NCBI RefSeq assembly: GCF_963662255.1 | Contig: NC_085047.1 | Location: forward strand, 59,125,362-59,189,361 | Direction: 5' to 3' | DNA: 64,000 nucleotides | Source of the DNA: Cinclus cinclus | Taxonomy: Eukaryota; Chordata; Aves; Passeriformes; Cinclidae | Shown here: positions 23,401-38,400 of the stretch, in pieces | Position numbering within the stretch: position 1 is the first letter of the stretch | Layout: the number at the start of each line of letters is the position of its first letter | The notes under the pieces: generated by a model | Databases searched by the model: none | Seen by the model: only the letters and a program-made list of their open reading frames with translations | What the model was told of the DNA's origin: nothing | Made by a program: the position numbers and the translations under genes

Positions 23401-26400
23401 TTCAATCCATATATCCAGTTGTTCCCTTAAGAAAGGACTCCTTTATGATTATTTCTTTGTGCAATAATACCTCCTCTGAGCCCTGTGCTCCATACATCTT
23501 ACATTATGCTTTTGTGCTCAGCATAAATTGAAACAATCTCTTATGCACTATAATATGTGTTACATGGTATTTCATAGCATCTTACCTCCACACAACTGTT
23601 CTGACATTCTGTGCATTGACTTCAAATTTCTAGTGCTGCACTGCTCTCTCAAATACAGTAAATCTGTGTACAAGTGTGCTGAGAATTGTACAAAGGTTTT
23701 TAGAATAGAGAGGATCATCTGTGTTAGACTTCATGTTTAATTATTTGAAATCCCACTTCCTTCACAGTAAGAAACAGTCAGCTTGAATTTGATATAATTG
23801 GCAGGTTCCTTGTACTTCAGGCTCTGATGTTTAGCTTTGTGCTTGAGAACTAAGCAACAGGTAAACAAAAATGCCAGTTAGGATTTTATCTTCTGAAATG
23901 TCTCTTAGTTGACAGAGTTTGAATCTCTGTTTTTATGACAATTTCTTAAGTACCATTTCATTTTTTTATGTGTGTTTACAGGATCTGACAACAGCTTTGG
24001 AAAAGAATCCAGATGATGCCGAATATTATTGTCAACGAGCTTATGCTCATATTCTTCTACAGAAATATGCTGGTAACATCTTCAGTCTAAGAATCCTTTT
24101 ACAAGTGTATCATAACATGTTTTACAGGAGATGTCATCAATCTGAAGCCAAAAACAGTAGTGCAAGAAAGTGTTATCTGTAACTTAATATGCTGTTTTTG
24201 GTGTTAGGACATAATCTTGTCATTTTATCAGATTGTTTTGTTACAGCAAAACTTTCAATGCAATGGGTTTTCTAGAGTCCCAACTTTTTATTTGATTCTA
24301 TTCTAGTATTATCTTGGCAGCTGTTTATAAGCAGACTTCTTACTCAGATTTTGAGATTTTTGCGTTGTGTCTTCTATTGTTGTGTTCTTGGTAGTGACTG
24401 AATCTTGTCACGGTAGGAATGTGATAAGTGAATAATGCTTGGGAGAAAGAATGACAGAATAAGATCCGGTTTATTTTTTCTTCCCAGTAAAAAACAAACA
24501 GAATTACACTTGAGATCTTAGCAGAGGATTTCACTAAATAATAATCATGCTACATCTTACATAAGAGCTCTGCAGCTCCATGAGAGATTCCTGTGTGGTG
24601 GTTATGGCTAGACTTAATTCAAACAGTGGGGTTTGTGTGCAAGCTAAGAGAGATAACATAGTACCTACTAGAAAAATTTAGCTACTTAAAGACTTGACAA
24701 ATCTCTGCTTTTTAAAACATTATTCTGTTTCTCAACTTTAAACTAACTTTCAACAGATGCAGTTGCAGATGCAAAAAAGTCTCTAGAGCTCAACCCAAAC
24801 AATGCTGTAGCACTCCTTAGAAAAGGGTATGTATAATTTATGGTACTTTGGGAGTATTGTGATAATCTGTAGGTCAATACTTGAGTTTGGATTATGGTTC
24901 TGTGCAACCTTTTTACAACACTGAGAATGAATAAATTCAAAGCCATGCTGCTTGCAACCCATTTGTAATAAAGCCATTTAGTTTGGGGTGATTGTCTTAA
25001 TGCCCTCATAATTTCAAAGCCACAGCTTTTGCTTACATGTTATGTTAACCAATACAGCATGTTATCTCTAGAATGTGGACTACACTGAAAAGTAATCACT
25101 GTTTTCTTGTGGTTTTCTTTATTTGTGGCAGGTTAGGTGAATATCATATCAAAAACTATGCATCTGCTTTAGAGTCATTCAGAGAGGGACAGAGGCTGGA
25201 CAGTAAGTATTAAAGTTTCTTGTGTGTACAGTACTCCTTATGTTAAAATAATGGAATAATGGATAATGTGTTAGATTAAAATGAAGAATAAAGATTTTTA
25301 TTTTTTTTTAAAAGGCTATTGTATTGGGTCCCTAACATCAGCTGTCTGACTTTTGGGAACCTTTATGCAGTCACTGCATGAAAGTGTTAAAGTGTTTAAA
25401 AATGTGTATCAAAGTTCTTAGCAATTAGTAGCTGATTTATTTTTTTCATTATAAAATGGGCAGTGTTTTCCTGCTTCCTGCAAGTCTTGAAGATAAATAG
25501 CGACAGTGTTGTAATGTTAAGTGTCATAGAAAGTTTTTTGAATAGAGCAGGCTCTTTACATATAGCTGGAATTTCCTCCTAAGCAGTTTGTTAGATTAGT
25601 CTTTAGAAAGAATGTGCATCTTGGTGGGTATTCAGACTGACAAAGTGGAATTTTACCTTACATTACATACCATTTAATTACAGAAGCATATTTATAATAT
25701 CTCTTTTTTTTCTTCTAACAGTGTTGGCTTTCTAGCTGGACATGGGCACTTTTTAGTTTGGGAAGACTTTGAACTTTTTTAAAACTTGACTTTATTCAAT
25801 AAGCAGGAAAGGGGTAGTTTAGAACAGAAAGATTTGGTAAAATACATGGGGAAGAACAAAACAAAGCAATTGAAAGATGGTTGTGACACCTTTCTCTTCT
25901 CTCCTATCCCCCATTATAAATAAAACCTCCTCTCTTCCAAACAGCAAGAAAATATGGTAAAAAAAGGCACCTTGAAAGGTGATGCAGGGCAAAGTGCACT
26001 ACTCTGATAAGAATTGTCATGGTCTCAGATCTTTTCAGTGCACTGTTTTATCTGCAGTAGTAGTGGCTGGGACATGTAGGCTAAGCAAAAATTTAATTAC
26101 TTTGCATCTCCCAAATAAATTTTCTAATCCTTTGATTTAAAAGTGGAGTTTCATGGAAGTGTAAGCTAGTTTGTGCTTGATGCCAAGTGATCATGCTCCT
26201 GTGCTTGTTGAGCCTCTCTTTTCAGTGCATTAAGTCTGCAGAAAGCTACTATTTTTAAAGTCTTTCCTCCTGGATGAATGTATTGAAGATGGCCCAACAA
26301 AGGGTCTGAGTGCTGAAGCCATCCAAAGTGAAATGACAAAGCAGGGTTGGGTCACTGGTAGAAGGGGGAATGTGATGAAATTGCAGCAACTCACAGCTGT

Positions 26401-29400
26401 CAGTTTAGGCTGCTCTGGAACAGGAGTCAAAAGTAAGAAATTTCATTAAGCTCTGTATTGGTAGTTTGGATAACCAGGTGGTCTCCATGAATTTTACAGT
26501 AGAGAGACAGGTTTGTCTTTACAATCTTGTCAAGTTCTCTGTTTAGTAACTTCCTGTGAGAGGAAGAGATTCCTTCCACTGACCTACAATGCTTTCCTTA
26601 CTTGGTAGGTAACTTTTTGTATATCTCCAAGCTCATCACTGCTGAATTTAATTGAATGACTAATCTTTATTTTTCATATTCCTGCCCCACCCCAGGCAAC
26701 CAGCATCAATTTGAGGTTTTTCATGTACATGGATAACCTCACGTTGTATTTATGTTCTAGAATACAACACAAAGCTACAGATATCTTTTTAGATAAGTCA
26801 GTGAATACCAGGATTCTCTTGGCTAATTCAGAATCCCTGAAATACAACACATTTTCCTGTGATGAGCTGCTTTATTTCTACCTGTTTGAATTTAATTTCC
26901 CATTGTTTGGCTGTTTACTCAGCTGAAGAATTTCTGAAGCTTCCTGGCACTTCCTGATTACTCTCTTATCTGGAGATACTTTCTGCTGCGCTTCTTCTAT
27001 CTCATCACAAAATTCTGTGGCCTGCTGTGAGATGAGGAGTCTCCTGAAGGCCTTTTTAAAATTACAGACTTAGTTGATTCTCTTTCAAATATTACCTAAT
27101 TTGCTGTCAAGTTTGTATCAGTAACAATTTACCTTTGTAGAATGTTTCATGGATCCCAGGTGAAAACAATTGTGAGCATAGGCATTTTGGCAATGCAATT
27201 AACTTCCAGTTAAATGCAGCTAATTCAAAATGAACACAGCACAGAGGGAAAATTTGCAATGCACTCTAAGCAGGTGATGGAGAGACTTCATCTGTTCCTG
27301 CCTGGGGAAGAATTGCTGTGGTAGGGAATTCTTTGCTGGTTAAGCTGGTTTCTTTGCCACACAAGTGTGCAGAAGTACATGGATACACATTTCTGTTCTT
27401 TACTAATGTAAGGGCTGTTTTAAATCTCAATCTGGAATGCTGACAAGGATGAGCTTCCTACTTGTGCTCATCACTCACTGGTAGGCCTGACAGGCCCAGG
27501 GTACCACAGCAACCTTCCCATTACCCACCTACAAGGATATGGAAGTAGGACTTGATGCGATGAGCTCTGGGATGCACAATGTTTCTTCATTTTATGAAGT
27601 AACTTTAGAAAGCAATACTGCTTTCATCCAACCCTGCTATGCATGCATTTTTTTGCAGTTCCTATTGCCTTAGTTGAAGAATGAGTGTAATCTGATACTG
27701 TTCAGTGTGCTGTGTGAATTTAGGACACAATTGTCTTGGGTTTTTTGCTGCAACCACTGAATGAATGTAGTAAAGCTGCAATGTGGCAGCTTTTTAAAGA
27801 AACTTCTTACTTTTCTTGTATTCTATGAGTTAGTCGATTTTTAGTAAGTGAAAACCCAGGAAGGTTTTCTGAGCTACAGTTAGTAATAGAAACAAGTTAT
27901 TTGGAAGGATAATACAGTTTTAGATGGAAAAAAATAATTTGCTTCAAATTAGAAAATGCGCCACGATGCAGGGAAAGAGTGTGATCAAGGAAAATAGGGA
28001 AGTTAACTCTGGAGTTTTCTTTTTAGGTTTGTTTTGCATAGCTGTCTAGTCATAGGCCATAGTTAAAAAGAAATTCCTTACCTGCTGATGAGGGAGAGTG
28101 GAACAGTGGAGACTTTGCTTAGACCACAAAACTTGGAAATCTTTAGGTTACGGTGCCAAGTTTTGAAAATATTAATTACTTTAGGTTTCAGGGGAGCTCT
28201 GGAGTTCATATAATTCTGTGTTCTGGCCAAAAGTAATACTAATTTTGAACTTGCATATGTTTGCTTGGGACTTTTTACTATTGTTTTCCTAGTATCTCTA
28301 AGACTATAGATTCCACAGTCTCTTTGGGCAGCCTGCTTCAGGATTTGCCCATTCTTCCAGTAAAAAATTTAGATAACTCTTAAGATGTCTGGTCAGATGG
28401 CAGAAGAAAAGTGGAGATGAAATGGCTTGAGGAGTGGGGTAGCAATTTTATGGCCTAAGGTTCACTTCAAAATTTATGTAAGTTTTATATTTGGAGGGTT
28501 GGGGTACATTGTTTAGCTGCGGTGGAGTCAGACTTGGTGTTGGGTGCATGTCTGCTGGGAACTCTTTTGTCAAGCTTGTTCATGTCCTTTGCCTCATAGT
28601 TAACAGTGTGAATTCACTTGTAAAACAAGAAAAAGTTCAGCTATTCTTAGTAGTTGCTGCCACTTTCTTACATTCTTTACTGTGAAAGATTTTTTTGGGA
28701 ATATTGTTGAAATAAGATGATTGCTCTGTTGTTACTCTATCATCTTTTTAGCTATTTTCCAGTGAATTAATTTCTATCTGGGATGCTTGCTTCCAGGAGA
28801 GAATATTTGATGTTTGTCAGAAGTTGCACAACTTTGGGCTGTTCACCCAACAGACCATCTCTCCTGACATTTCTCTGGAGAGGAAGGGTGTGACTGTTTG
28901 AAAAAATAATTTAAAGAAAAATGGAAAAATGTGTAAAACTGTACTTCTTGTTTTCTAAACGTCTACACAGGGGTTGAACAGACTGGAAACCAGTAGTATT
29001 TTTGTCTGTTAGACAAAATCTAGTCTCCTACAAATTAATTAGAATTTAAGTATAACGCTTAGTAGAGTTGTATAAAAATGCTTAAAGCCTAAGTGAAATG
29101 TCAGAGCTTACAAGAAGGTAATAGGAAATAACACCTTTTTTAGTAAATTGATCCAAGTTCGGGATGGATTTGTTCCAGCTGGCAACTGAGAGGCCTTTTT
29201 CTTCATGTGATACATGAAATGTTTGAAGAGTTTTAATATTACTGTGTTTGGTCTCTTCTAGATGTAGATGATACCTTTACTATTTGGATTAAAAGATGTG
29301 AAGAAACACTAAATGGTAAGAAAAAACATGTTTACTTAGTAAAGGATTTGATATGCCTTGTGCTTGGAAGCTGTGTATGTTTTTCAAAGATTCACTGCTT

Positions 29401-32400
29401 TCCTCTTATTTAGAACAAAATTATTTGTTTTTTTCTTTTTTAGAAGTCGTGTTTTTCTTGGAGTAGACACCCTTAGCACTTGTATGTTTCATTCAGATTC
29501 ATAGGAGCACTTGTATTGGGTTTTTAGTGTAATAATTAGTTGTGCCAGGAAAGCGTCTATTTGGAGATCAAACAATCATAATTTTAACTTACTTTCATTC
29601 ACAACAGAGAGCTAATTTTAACTGTAGAAGTATGTATCAGCTTGCTGTCTAAAGCCTACATCAAAATAAGTTTTCAAGTCTTGCAGACAACAAAGTTGGA
29701 AAGAGGTAGAAATTTGGAGATTTTTACTCCTTGATTCCGTAGGTGCTAAAGGCTGTTCTGGTGACTTACCCATGGTAGTCACTGGGTATGAGCATAGTTT
29801 CCTTTCATACCTTTCTACAGACAGACAGCCCTAACAATTCACTCATCCACAGAGCTTAAGCTGTCAGGGGATTTTGATGAAAGAAAACAGAGTAACTCAT
29901 GTAGTTTTTTCCTCCACCTTTTGTGACTTGCCCTCCTCTCTCTGCTGCACACTGGAGAATGGGACAGTAGAACAAGCTTATGTCAATGAATTGACTAAAA
30001 ACCAAACAGAGGAAAACCCTTTTGTGTTGTGCAGGGATGAGCAGATTTCTGCTTTGTGAGACATTTTTTGCTATGTTTAATTTTATTTGGAAGAATTAGG
30101 TAAGTGATTGGCATGCATTGTCTTTTTTTTGCGATGAGTTACTTTGGGCAACGATTTCTTCTGAAAGAGGTTATAATATACCTTTTTCTTTAATGTTGTA
30201 TTTATATTTTGCAGTGTTTTGTCTGGTCCAGCCTGGTTCTCCTGTTTTATCCTGAATATTCACTGTCTTGTCTTTATTGAAACATTTTCTTAATTCCCTG
30301 ATACACCCGCAAAACAAAGCAAACAAACTGGCCAACAAAGCAATAACTCTGATATCTTCATTGCAGCTTAATATATTTTTTCTCTTTTTTTTTCAGTGTG
30401 CATTACAAAGAAGCAAAGGGAAACTTTGTTTCTTTTCAAACATACTTAATATGAAATATCTTAGGAAAAAATACCTAGAAGAGGGGATAATGAGCTATAG
30501 TTTAGATATAAGTACTACAGTTTATTTATGGTCATCTGAGTGAATTTCTCTGCCAAATTTCCATCTCATTCCCCAGTGGAGTTTCCCTAGCATGAAATAA
30601 AAATGTGATGACAGCTTTATGCTATTCCTGGGGATGGATGGATGATAAATGTAGTGCGGACTCCCAGAAAGTGATATTTTTTTTTTTAACTTTTGTTTCC
30701 TGTGATGTTGTTTTAATTAAAAAAGGTCTGTATCAGTTTCAGATAAGCAAGGGAATGTAATAGAAAAATTGTTGATTCAGTTAATCAGAACATGCTTTAT
30801 ATTAGAGTAGCTGTTTTGCACAAGGTGCTGATTGAAGTCTGATTAAAAAGTAGAGTGTCATGAAAGCACACTAATACAGATAGAACTGATGTGTTTTTAC
30901 TTCCTCTGCTGTTGAGACTGGAGTGAGTGCAGGATGTCTGGAGTACCTGAAACAAGCTAGGGTAAGATTGTGCCTTGTAAGTTCAATACGTCTTTTTTCT
31001 GAAAATGTTATTCTTTTTTTCAGCATCACAGACTGATTTGGTAAGATATTTTCCTTAATATGTTTACTATTTTGACTTTTTTGTTATGCGGGAGTATGTT
31101 TTCTGCATCAGTGGCTTCACTTCCAAACTTTAAAAATAATCTTTCATATTTCATGCAATTCTGAAGCATTTAACTTTTCTTCTAAACATGAGTGCTTTTG
31201 AGACCAAGGCTGCAAAATTTGAATCCTGAAAACTTTCAGGAATGGTTAGCAAATCTGGCAATTAACTGTGCATTCATTGAGGTAAATTTTAACTTCCTGG
31301 CTTTCAGTCTGCAGCCTAATTTACAAATTAACCAGTTGTGGTTAATTGTGTTGCCGTTTTTTCTGTTATAACCTGCTCAACTTTCGGTTTCTTTTTTTTT
31401 TTTTTAATTGAAAGTCTTCATAGGAAATGTTGAAATTGACCTCTTCTGTTTTGGTTTTTTTTTTCCCCTTGGTACAAAAAAAAAAAATGGGGGCTTTGCA
31501 TTGGATATTCTGTTCCCTCGTTAGTAGTTACCTAAATTTTTTACATTTTAAGAAGAGGGTAGAGGAGAAAAATGTACAGGAATCATGGTGGGTAGTATGT
31601 AAAGACAGCTTAGATTTAAAAGGATTTTACTTTTAAAAATTAAACCTTGAGTTCGCAGACTTATTTGAGGTTTCCTTCATGATTTATAGATTAGCAGCAT
31701 AGTCAGTGAATGTTTTCCTGGTATACATGTTATCCAGGAAGAAATGAGTTTAAGTGGAACTTGAACATATTTTATAAATAGCAATTAAGTTACAGAGTGA
31801 CATATTTAATGTGAATTGAAACTTTTTAATTTGTAATCTGCCATAAATGACTAAACTGAGGAGTTTCACCTGTAAGTTAATGTTCACACATAAGTCAAGG
31901 AAGGGGAGCAGTTGGAATCAAGAAAAGGGGAGCAATTGCTGAAAATTATTCGTGCCTTGAAAAGTACTTCATAGTATATTTTGACTTACACTGATGTAAC
32001 TTTCTTTCCAATTGAATGTGCTTCGACTAGAATACACAGCAGCAGCCTCTGCCACCAAAGATCAAGTAAGTTGACTTTTTTGTGAAATTTAAAGTAATTG
32101 ACATATTTACTCTCTGGTTTGGGGATTGGAGAAACAGGATGATGGAGGTTTTTTGGGGAAACTTTAGAAATGTGGCAGTCCAAGTGAAGTGTTTCTCAGT
32201 GCCATCACTTCCATTCAGACTAAATGGTACTTTCAGGCAGTTAAACCTAACCCAGAGAGAGGGGAGTAGCATCAGCATTCTGGCTTCAGTTTTCTCATTC
32301 TCATGCTGAGCTTAATTCAAAGCCTATTCCATTGTGCCTGGTACAGGTAATGCTTTTGAGATATATTGAAGATTCTGAACTAAAAAGTGAATGGTTTTAG

Positions 32401-35400
32401 AAATTGATCTAATTTTATATGGTGTGTGATATTAAAAAAAAAATAAAAATTGTTCCTTCTTTGTTTCTTTTTGAAAGATACGACTGGTACCAAACAGAAT
32501 CTCAAGTAATTGTGACCATAATGATCAAAAATGCACAGAAGGATGATGTCAGTGTGCAGTTTTTGGAGAGAAAGGTGATTTGTATTGGTTATTGATACTC
32601 ATCCCTAAATACCCTGAGATGCAATACTCCAGCCAGTGAACATTATATTCTGCAGCAGCATGAAAAGAATGGGGTGGGAGCTGTTCTGCCTGAGCTTCTC
32701 TTCTGTAGCATTGTGCTGCACAGGAATGTATGTCCAGTCAGGTGACTTGGGATTGGTGGCCACAGCAGTATCCGTAGGACTTAAACACAAGCAGTATGAG
32801 GTGTGCATGCTGCAAGGAAACATCTGGGTTTTCAGGTGCCTGTGTGGAGGGGTGGGGGAAGAAGGGATCCTGATTTAAATGTTAGACTATACATGCATCA
32901 TGGAGCAGGATTAGGCAGAAACAAAATATTCTCAAAATAGGTATAAATGGGTAATATTTTACCCTAGGATGGTTAGCAAAACAGACTGAATATTGGTGGG
33001 TGGATTTTTCTTCCTTTTGGAACCACTAAAACTGGCAGCAAAATATATTTTTTAAGGAAGTACAGTAATCTCTTTAATGAAGTACCATATGTTGTACCAT
33101 TGAATTTCATGTTTAATGTAGCTGACAGTATTAAAGAGTTAAGTTCTTATTTTCAACTAACTTGATATACAATGAAATACCAATATTCTTAACTTCATGA
33201 AATACCAGAAGTACTTGGTTATTATCATCTGCTTTAGGTTGTTGAAATAGTCTGAGCACTTGCTCTGTAGTTTGCTTGTATTAGAAGAGAAGCTACAGAT
33301 TGTCTTCATGTTCCATTATTAATGTGTTGAGACTCCATTTGTTGTATAATTTCTTCCCTAAAGACTTCAGATCAAGCTGACCAGATAGTAGGGTTTTTGA
33401 GTACGTGTAGCAAGAACTGAAATATTTTGTTCATTTTCTAGTGTATCTTAGAAATATCTTGTCCAGTAATTCTGTAGAGTAATGGTGTGGTCTGAAATGA
33501 TAGTAATTTAATCACTTAATCTCTGTGTGAAATAACTGTCCTTTACTTGAAAATGGAGCTGCTATCAGAGATGACCAGAGATGTGTTTTCGACTTTTAAC
33601 AGATGAATGCGTCAGTGAGACTTCCATCAGGTGAAGACTTCAACTTAAAGCTTGATCTTCTTCATTCTATAGTGCCAGAGCAAAGCACGTTTAAAGTGCT
33701 TTCAACAAAGGTAAGCTTCTTAAAGTGTAAGACTGTTGCAATCCTGAAAATGTTTCTGTTCTATTGTCTTGTCTCTCTACAACAGTCATATAATATCTTG
33801 CTTTTCATATAGAAATGCTTTTTATTTCTTCAGGATGTCTTTCAGCTGGTGGGAGGCTTTCTAAACTTGTGCAAATACCAGAAATAGTAATATGATGGTG
33901 CTTGTTGGAGTGCAAATGACAGAGTTATGTTGAAGATTCTTTCATTTGTTGCTAGAGAAAGAAGACTGATCTTCACTGTTGAAATTCAGGTATTAGGAAA
34001 GCATGAACACCCTTTTACAAAACTTTCAGGAGCCACTCTTGCTTGGTGAAGCATTATCATCTTCATGTGCCCAAGAAATAAAAGTCAGACTTGGAAGATT
34101 TCAGTGAAATTGTTCTTTATACCCTTACATGGTTTGTCACTGGTGAAGCTTAACCATGCGGTTAACCGTTTGTGGCTTATCAAGAGAGCGTATTCCATGC
34201 TATTCCATGCTGTTCCTGGAAACAGTACATGCCTGGAGACACTTGAAAATGGCATGATATGACAGAATACTTCTGTCTCAGCATTTTGCTTCTTCTATAT
34301 TACAGGTATAGAAAAATAAGGAACAGTGGTCTGGCATAGCATTTCTTGTTGGCATAATGGATAGACAGACATAGGCTTTGTCCAAGAGCCAAGCCTGAAT
34401 CCCCAATTATGGAATATGATGTTGCTTCTTGTCTTGCATTTCAGCAGTGATTGTGCAGAACTTAGAGGAATTCTCCTGTGTAGTCATATTCCATTTTACC
34501 TGTTTTATTATCAGAAAGGTACATTTAAATAATTCTTGCATCATTTCATGGAAGAGGGACTAAAGGATGGCAGGAGAGGATTACCACATAAACTTGGTCT
34601 TGTTTTTCCACTCCTTGTACAAAGAAACCTGGGCGGGTTGTGTGATTGAGCACTTATCTCCCCCACAGTGTAAGAGCTTACATGGCTCTAAGTATGTAGA
34701 AAATGTGGTAGTCCATTAGTATTTGTATAAATTTGAGTGGAATGAGGATGGACCTTGTCAGGAAGAGTAGCTGTGAGGTCCTGTTTTCTTTATGTTCTTA
34801 CCCAGCTTGTGTTATGCTTCTAATTTTTGTCTGGAAGGTTACCATTACTTTCTTAGGAAGCATCTACATGAACTGAGCACTGTGAAATTCACATGACTTT
34901 GTCTTTTCCACACTGCCATCTCTAGCCTGGGCTTATATCTGAAATAATCTCTGGTAGTCTACAGCCTGGTTTACTTTGAGGTTCCAAAACTGGGATGAAA
35001 GCTTGAGTTACATTCAGGCGTTGTCTGAACTGTAAATATTTTGCATTTATTTTCAAATGTTATTGTTCCTAAATATTTGTGAGAGACTATTTTTGAGACA
35101 AAATAGGTAAAAGGTGACACGGGGTGTTTTAACTGCAGAAGTCAGGGCTTCAGCATGTCCTTACTTTTGCAGAGAGAGTAGTAAAAAGCTGTTTGTGAGG
35201 GCATAGTGAAGAAACATGCTTTAAACCAAGCCCCAGCTGATTCTTGTTCTGACCACCAGATGGAGTCTGGAAATAAATAAAAAAAAATTCAAAGCAAGGC
35301 TGTGTTAAGTATGCAAAGACTTCTTTACAGGTTTAGAATATTTTCCTTATAAAAATATTAAGCACTTTAAGGGAATGATGCAGCATTAGTGTTTGATTAC

Positions 35401-38400
35401 CAGAAATTCAATTTTTCTTCTCTTAGCTTTGTGTATATACTTGGCTTTTATGAGCAGCATGGAAAACAGGCAGATAAATTTACTCAAAATACTATCTTAC
35501 TGATCAAAACTTCTCAAACCATTCACATATTATTTTGTACTATTTACATGAAGTCCTTTTGTAAGGACTTGGAAAGAAAGACATAATCTCGTTATCTTCC
35601 CAATTACATCAACTTGCTGCTATGCACTCCTAAAGGAGTTGAGTTTTCATGGGATAGAAACAGACCTATTCCTGCAGATTAGTAATTTCAGGTGAGAATA
35701 ACTTGATTTGTTCATACTGCTTTATTTTGTGCTGCTGCTTTGAATGTGTGAGCCACATTGTCACTAGTGTCATGTAGTCATTACTGAGCTACAAAGACTT
35801 GGCTCTTCTTTTTCACTTACATAAGCAAATATATGAAGAAACAGTGAAATGCAAGAGCATGCTGTGTGGTGGTTAGTTTGGGTTCAGTTCAGCTTTGTAC
35901 AACTAAAAAATTTAATGAGTAGAAATGAAACAGCAGAACTGGCAGACAGTAGAACAATCCTGCGTATTTTGGAACTAAGAGGAGCTGTAGAGGGTTTTCT
36001 CAATACTGCTTGAAATTCAGCATCACTTGACAAATGGAAAGGCATGAAGGTAAAGACGCAAATTCAGGAGGAGAAAACAGCCTTAACTGTATTTGCAGAA
36101 TTACAAGTTCTAAAGTGACTGCAAAGACCACACACTCTGAATTGTTTCTTTCAGCAAGTGTTGACAGTGGTGAAAAATGCAATTGCGAACATAAGGATTG
36201 TTTCTTCCCCAGAAAGGAAATTAAAATTACACCTTTCTATCAATCCATGCTTTGTCAAGATCTGAGATAAAAAGTCTGTTTGGAAGAAACCAGGACTTGC
36301 AAGTGTTACAGAGGTAGCATAGATAGATGTTTTGATCTGTTTCAATAGTTTCTGTTAGAGCAGAAGTAAGTTAGTGTTTGTCATCTGCAGACTTTGACTT
36401 CAAGCTGTGAACTAGAAGATGTGAAATATTCAATGCCAACTCAAGAGCAGCATAATGTGTGGATGAAGTCCAGTTTTGAGATAAAGTCTTAAATTTCTCT
36501 TCATGCATTCTCTAGTGTTTTATATTCTCCAATTGTCAACAGTTTTACAGGTGATACAGTCTGCCTTTAATAGTGACTGTATCTATTATTGCCATACTTG
36601 AAGCTTTTTTTTAACCTTTTTAACCTAACTAGAAAATATACTTGCTGTTCAATAGATAACTCTGCTGGCAAATTCAGCTTTGAGTTGATCATAGTTCCTG
36701 CTCACATTTAGTGGCAAGTTACTTAGAGTTGCCTCTTGTTGTTTAGCATTTAATTCTGATGGCCTAAGACCTTAGGTTAATGTTTGTGTTTGAAAATACT
36801 GAATTCCACTGAACTGAGCCCTTCTCTTGCAGGTACTGCTGTATCTGCATAGCATTTTATACATTAACAGCAGAGTTGATAGATCATAACTAGACCAATT
36901 GATGTTATTGATTGTAGTCCTCATCTGTCAGAGGTGTCTGGCTGTAGCAATCTGATCAAGCAAAAAGTAACAACTACTCCTAAAAACAGTGTAGAAATTT
37001 GAGACTTGCATCTTACAAATGGAAGCTGAAAACTGTGTTGCATTAAGCATTTCACAGGAGGAAGGCGCCTTTAGTAGTGCTGCTTGGTTTTTTTTACTTC
37101 CTTCCAGAAGAGGGAGCCAAAATGTAAAGTCTGGACTGCGTTTGCTCTTTGCAGGTTGCCGGGGTGCAGTTACCCTGTGGCTCAGTGTACATACTGTCAT
37201 CATGCTCCCTTCATAGAAGGAAAAAGGCATAAAAAATTTAAATGAGTGACTAAATATGTTTAAGAAAAAACTAATCAATCTGTATCTCTTCAGAAAACTT
37301 GTCAGGAAAGTAGAAATGCACAAATAATATAAGGATTTCTACTGTTATTAAACGTGCAGAATCAGCCTCATTTTCTTTTCCCTCTTCTTCTCAGTGTATT
37401 AGGGATTCCAGGGGAGCATTCTGCAGTGTTCTCCTTGGAACATGTGTAACATGAGCAGTTTCTTTAGCTCTTCTGATGAGTTCTATGTGGTGCTTGGGGT
37501 TTTCTTCCCCTCATGCTTAGGAGAGTCAAGATGACTATGTGCTTTTAGCACCTGTGGTTATGACCTTGAAGGAAACAAGGTAGGGCTTTCTGGTTTTCCC
37601 CCTATCTACAGATAGGCTGAGGACAATTACTGTGAGTTTTTGGTTTGTAGTGCCTTGGGCTTTTTGCAAGCAATGACTTGCAGCAGTGTAGAGCCATTTG
37701 AAAAAGTGGTTTCTTTACCCTAGAACTGTCCTTTAGTTGGAGATCAAAGTTGTGCTGCAAACTGGGACGATGTTAGTAAGCTTCAGCCTCTTTTACAGTT
37801 GACATTTGCTTAATAGAGATGTCTGAGGTAGAAGCACACTCTCAGCAGCTTCATGCCAGGAATATGGTTGTGCGCATCAGTGGAATGTTGTTTTTTTCTT
37901 TGAACCAATATTTTACTTTGCAAACGCTGAAATACCCTGTGAAGCTAACTGGAACTGCTGCCTGTTGTGAATGTAAGGGGAGAGGCAAAGAGTGAAACTG
38001 TTTCACACGCTCTTGGACTGTCATCAGAGTCTCTATTCAGAGGCGAATGTACACAAATATAAACAATGTAACAAATATAAATATAACAAGATAAACAGAG
38101 AAACAGATTTATTTTACCTCAAATTGGGTCTTAACTATTGCAGTCCCATCCTTAAAAGATACTTTCCTCTTTAGGGCACTTCCACTAAATTGCTTGTAGG
38201 CACTAGAATGCGGACTAGGCTGCTCTTACGTACTTGATTTCCCTGTGAAGGTTTCATGCAGATTGCTATCTCCCTTGTATATTCTTGAGCATTTTCTAGA
38301 AATTTTAGACTAATATTTAAGATGAAGGGATAATTTTCTGAAATTTCTTGCATCTTTTAGGCAGGGCTAGTTGGAGCAGTTTCTTGGATAGACTATATAG

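Noticed and set aside
34191..34210. Tandem TATTCCATGC x 2
   Set aside because: Real but very short intronic duplication; nothing suggests function.
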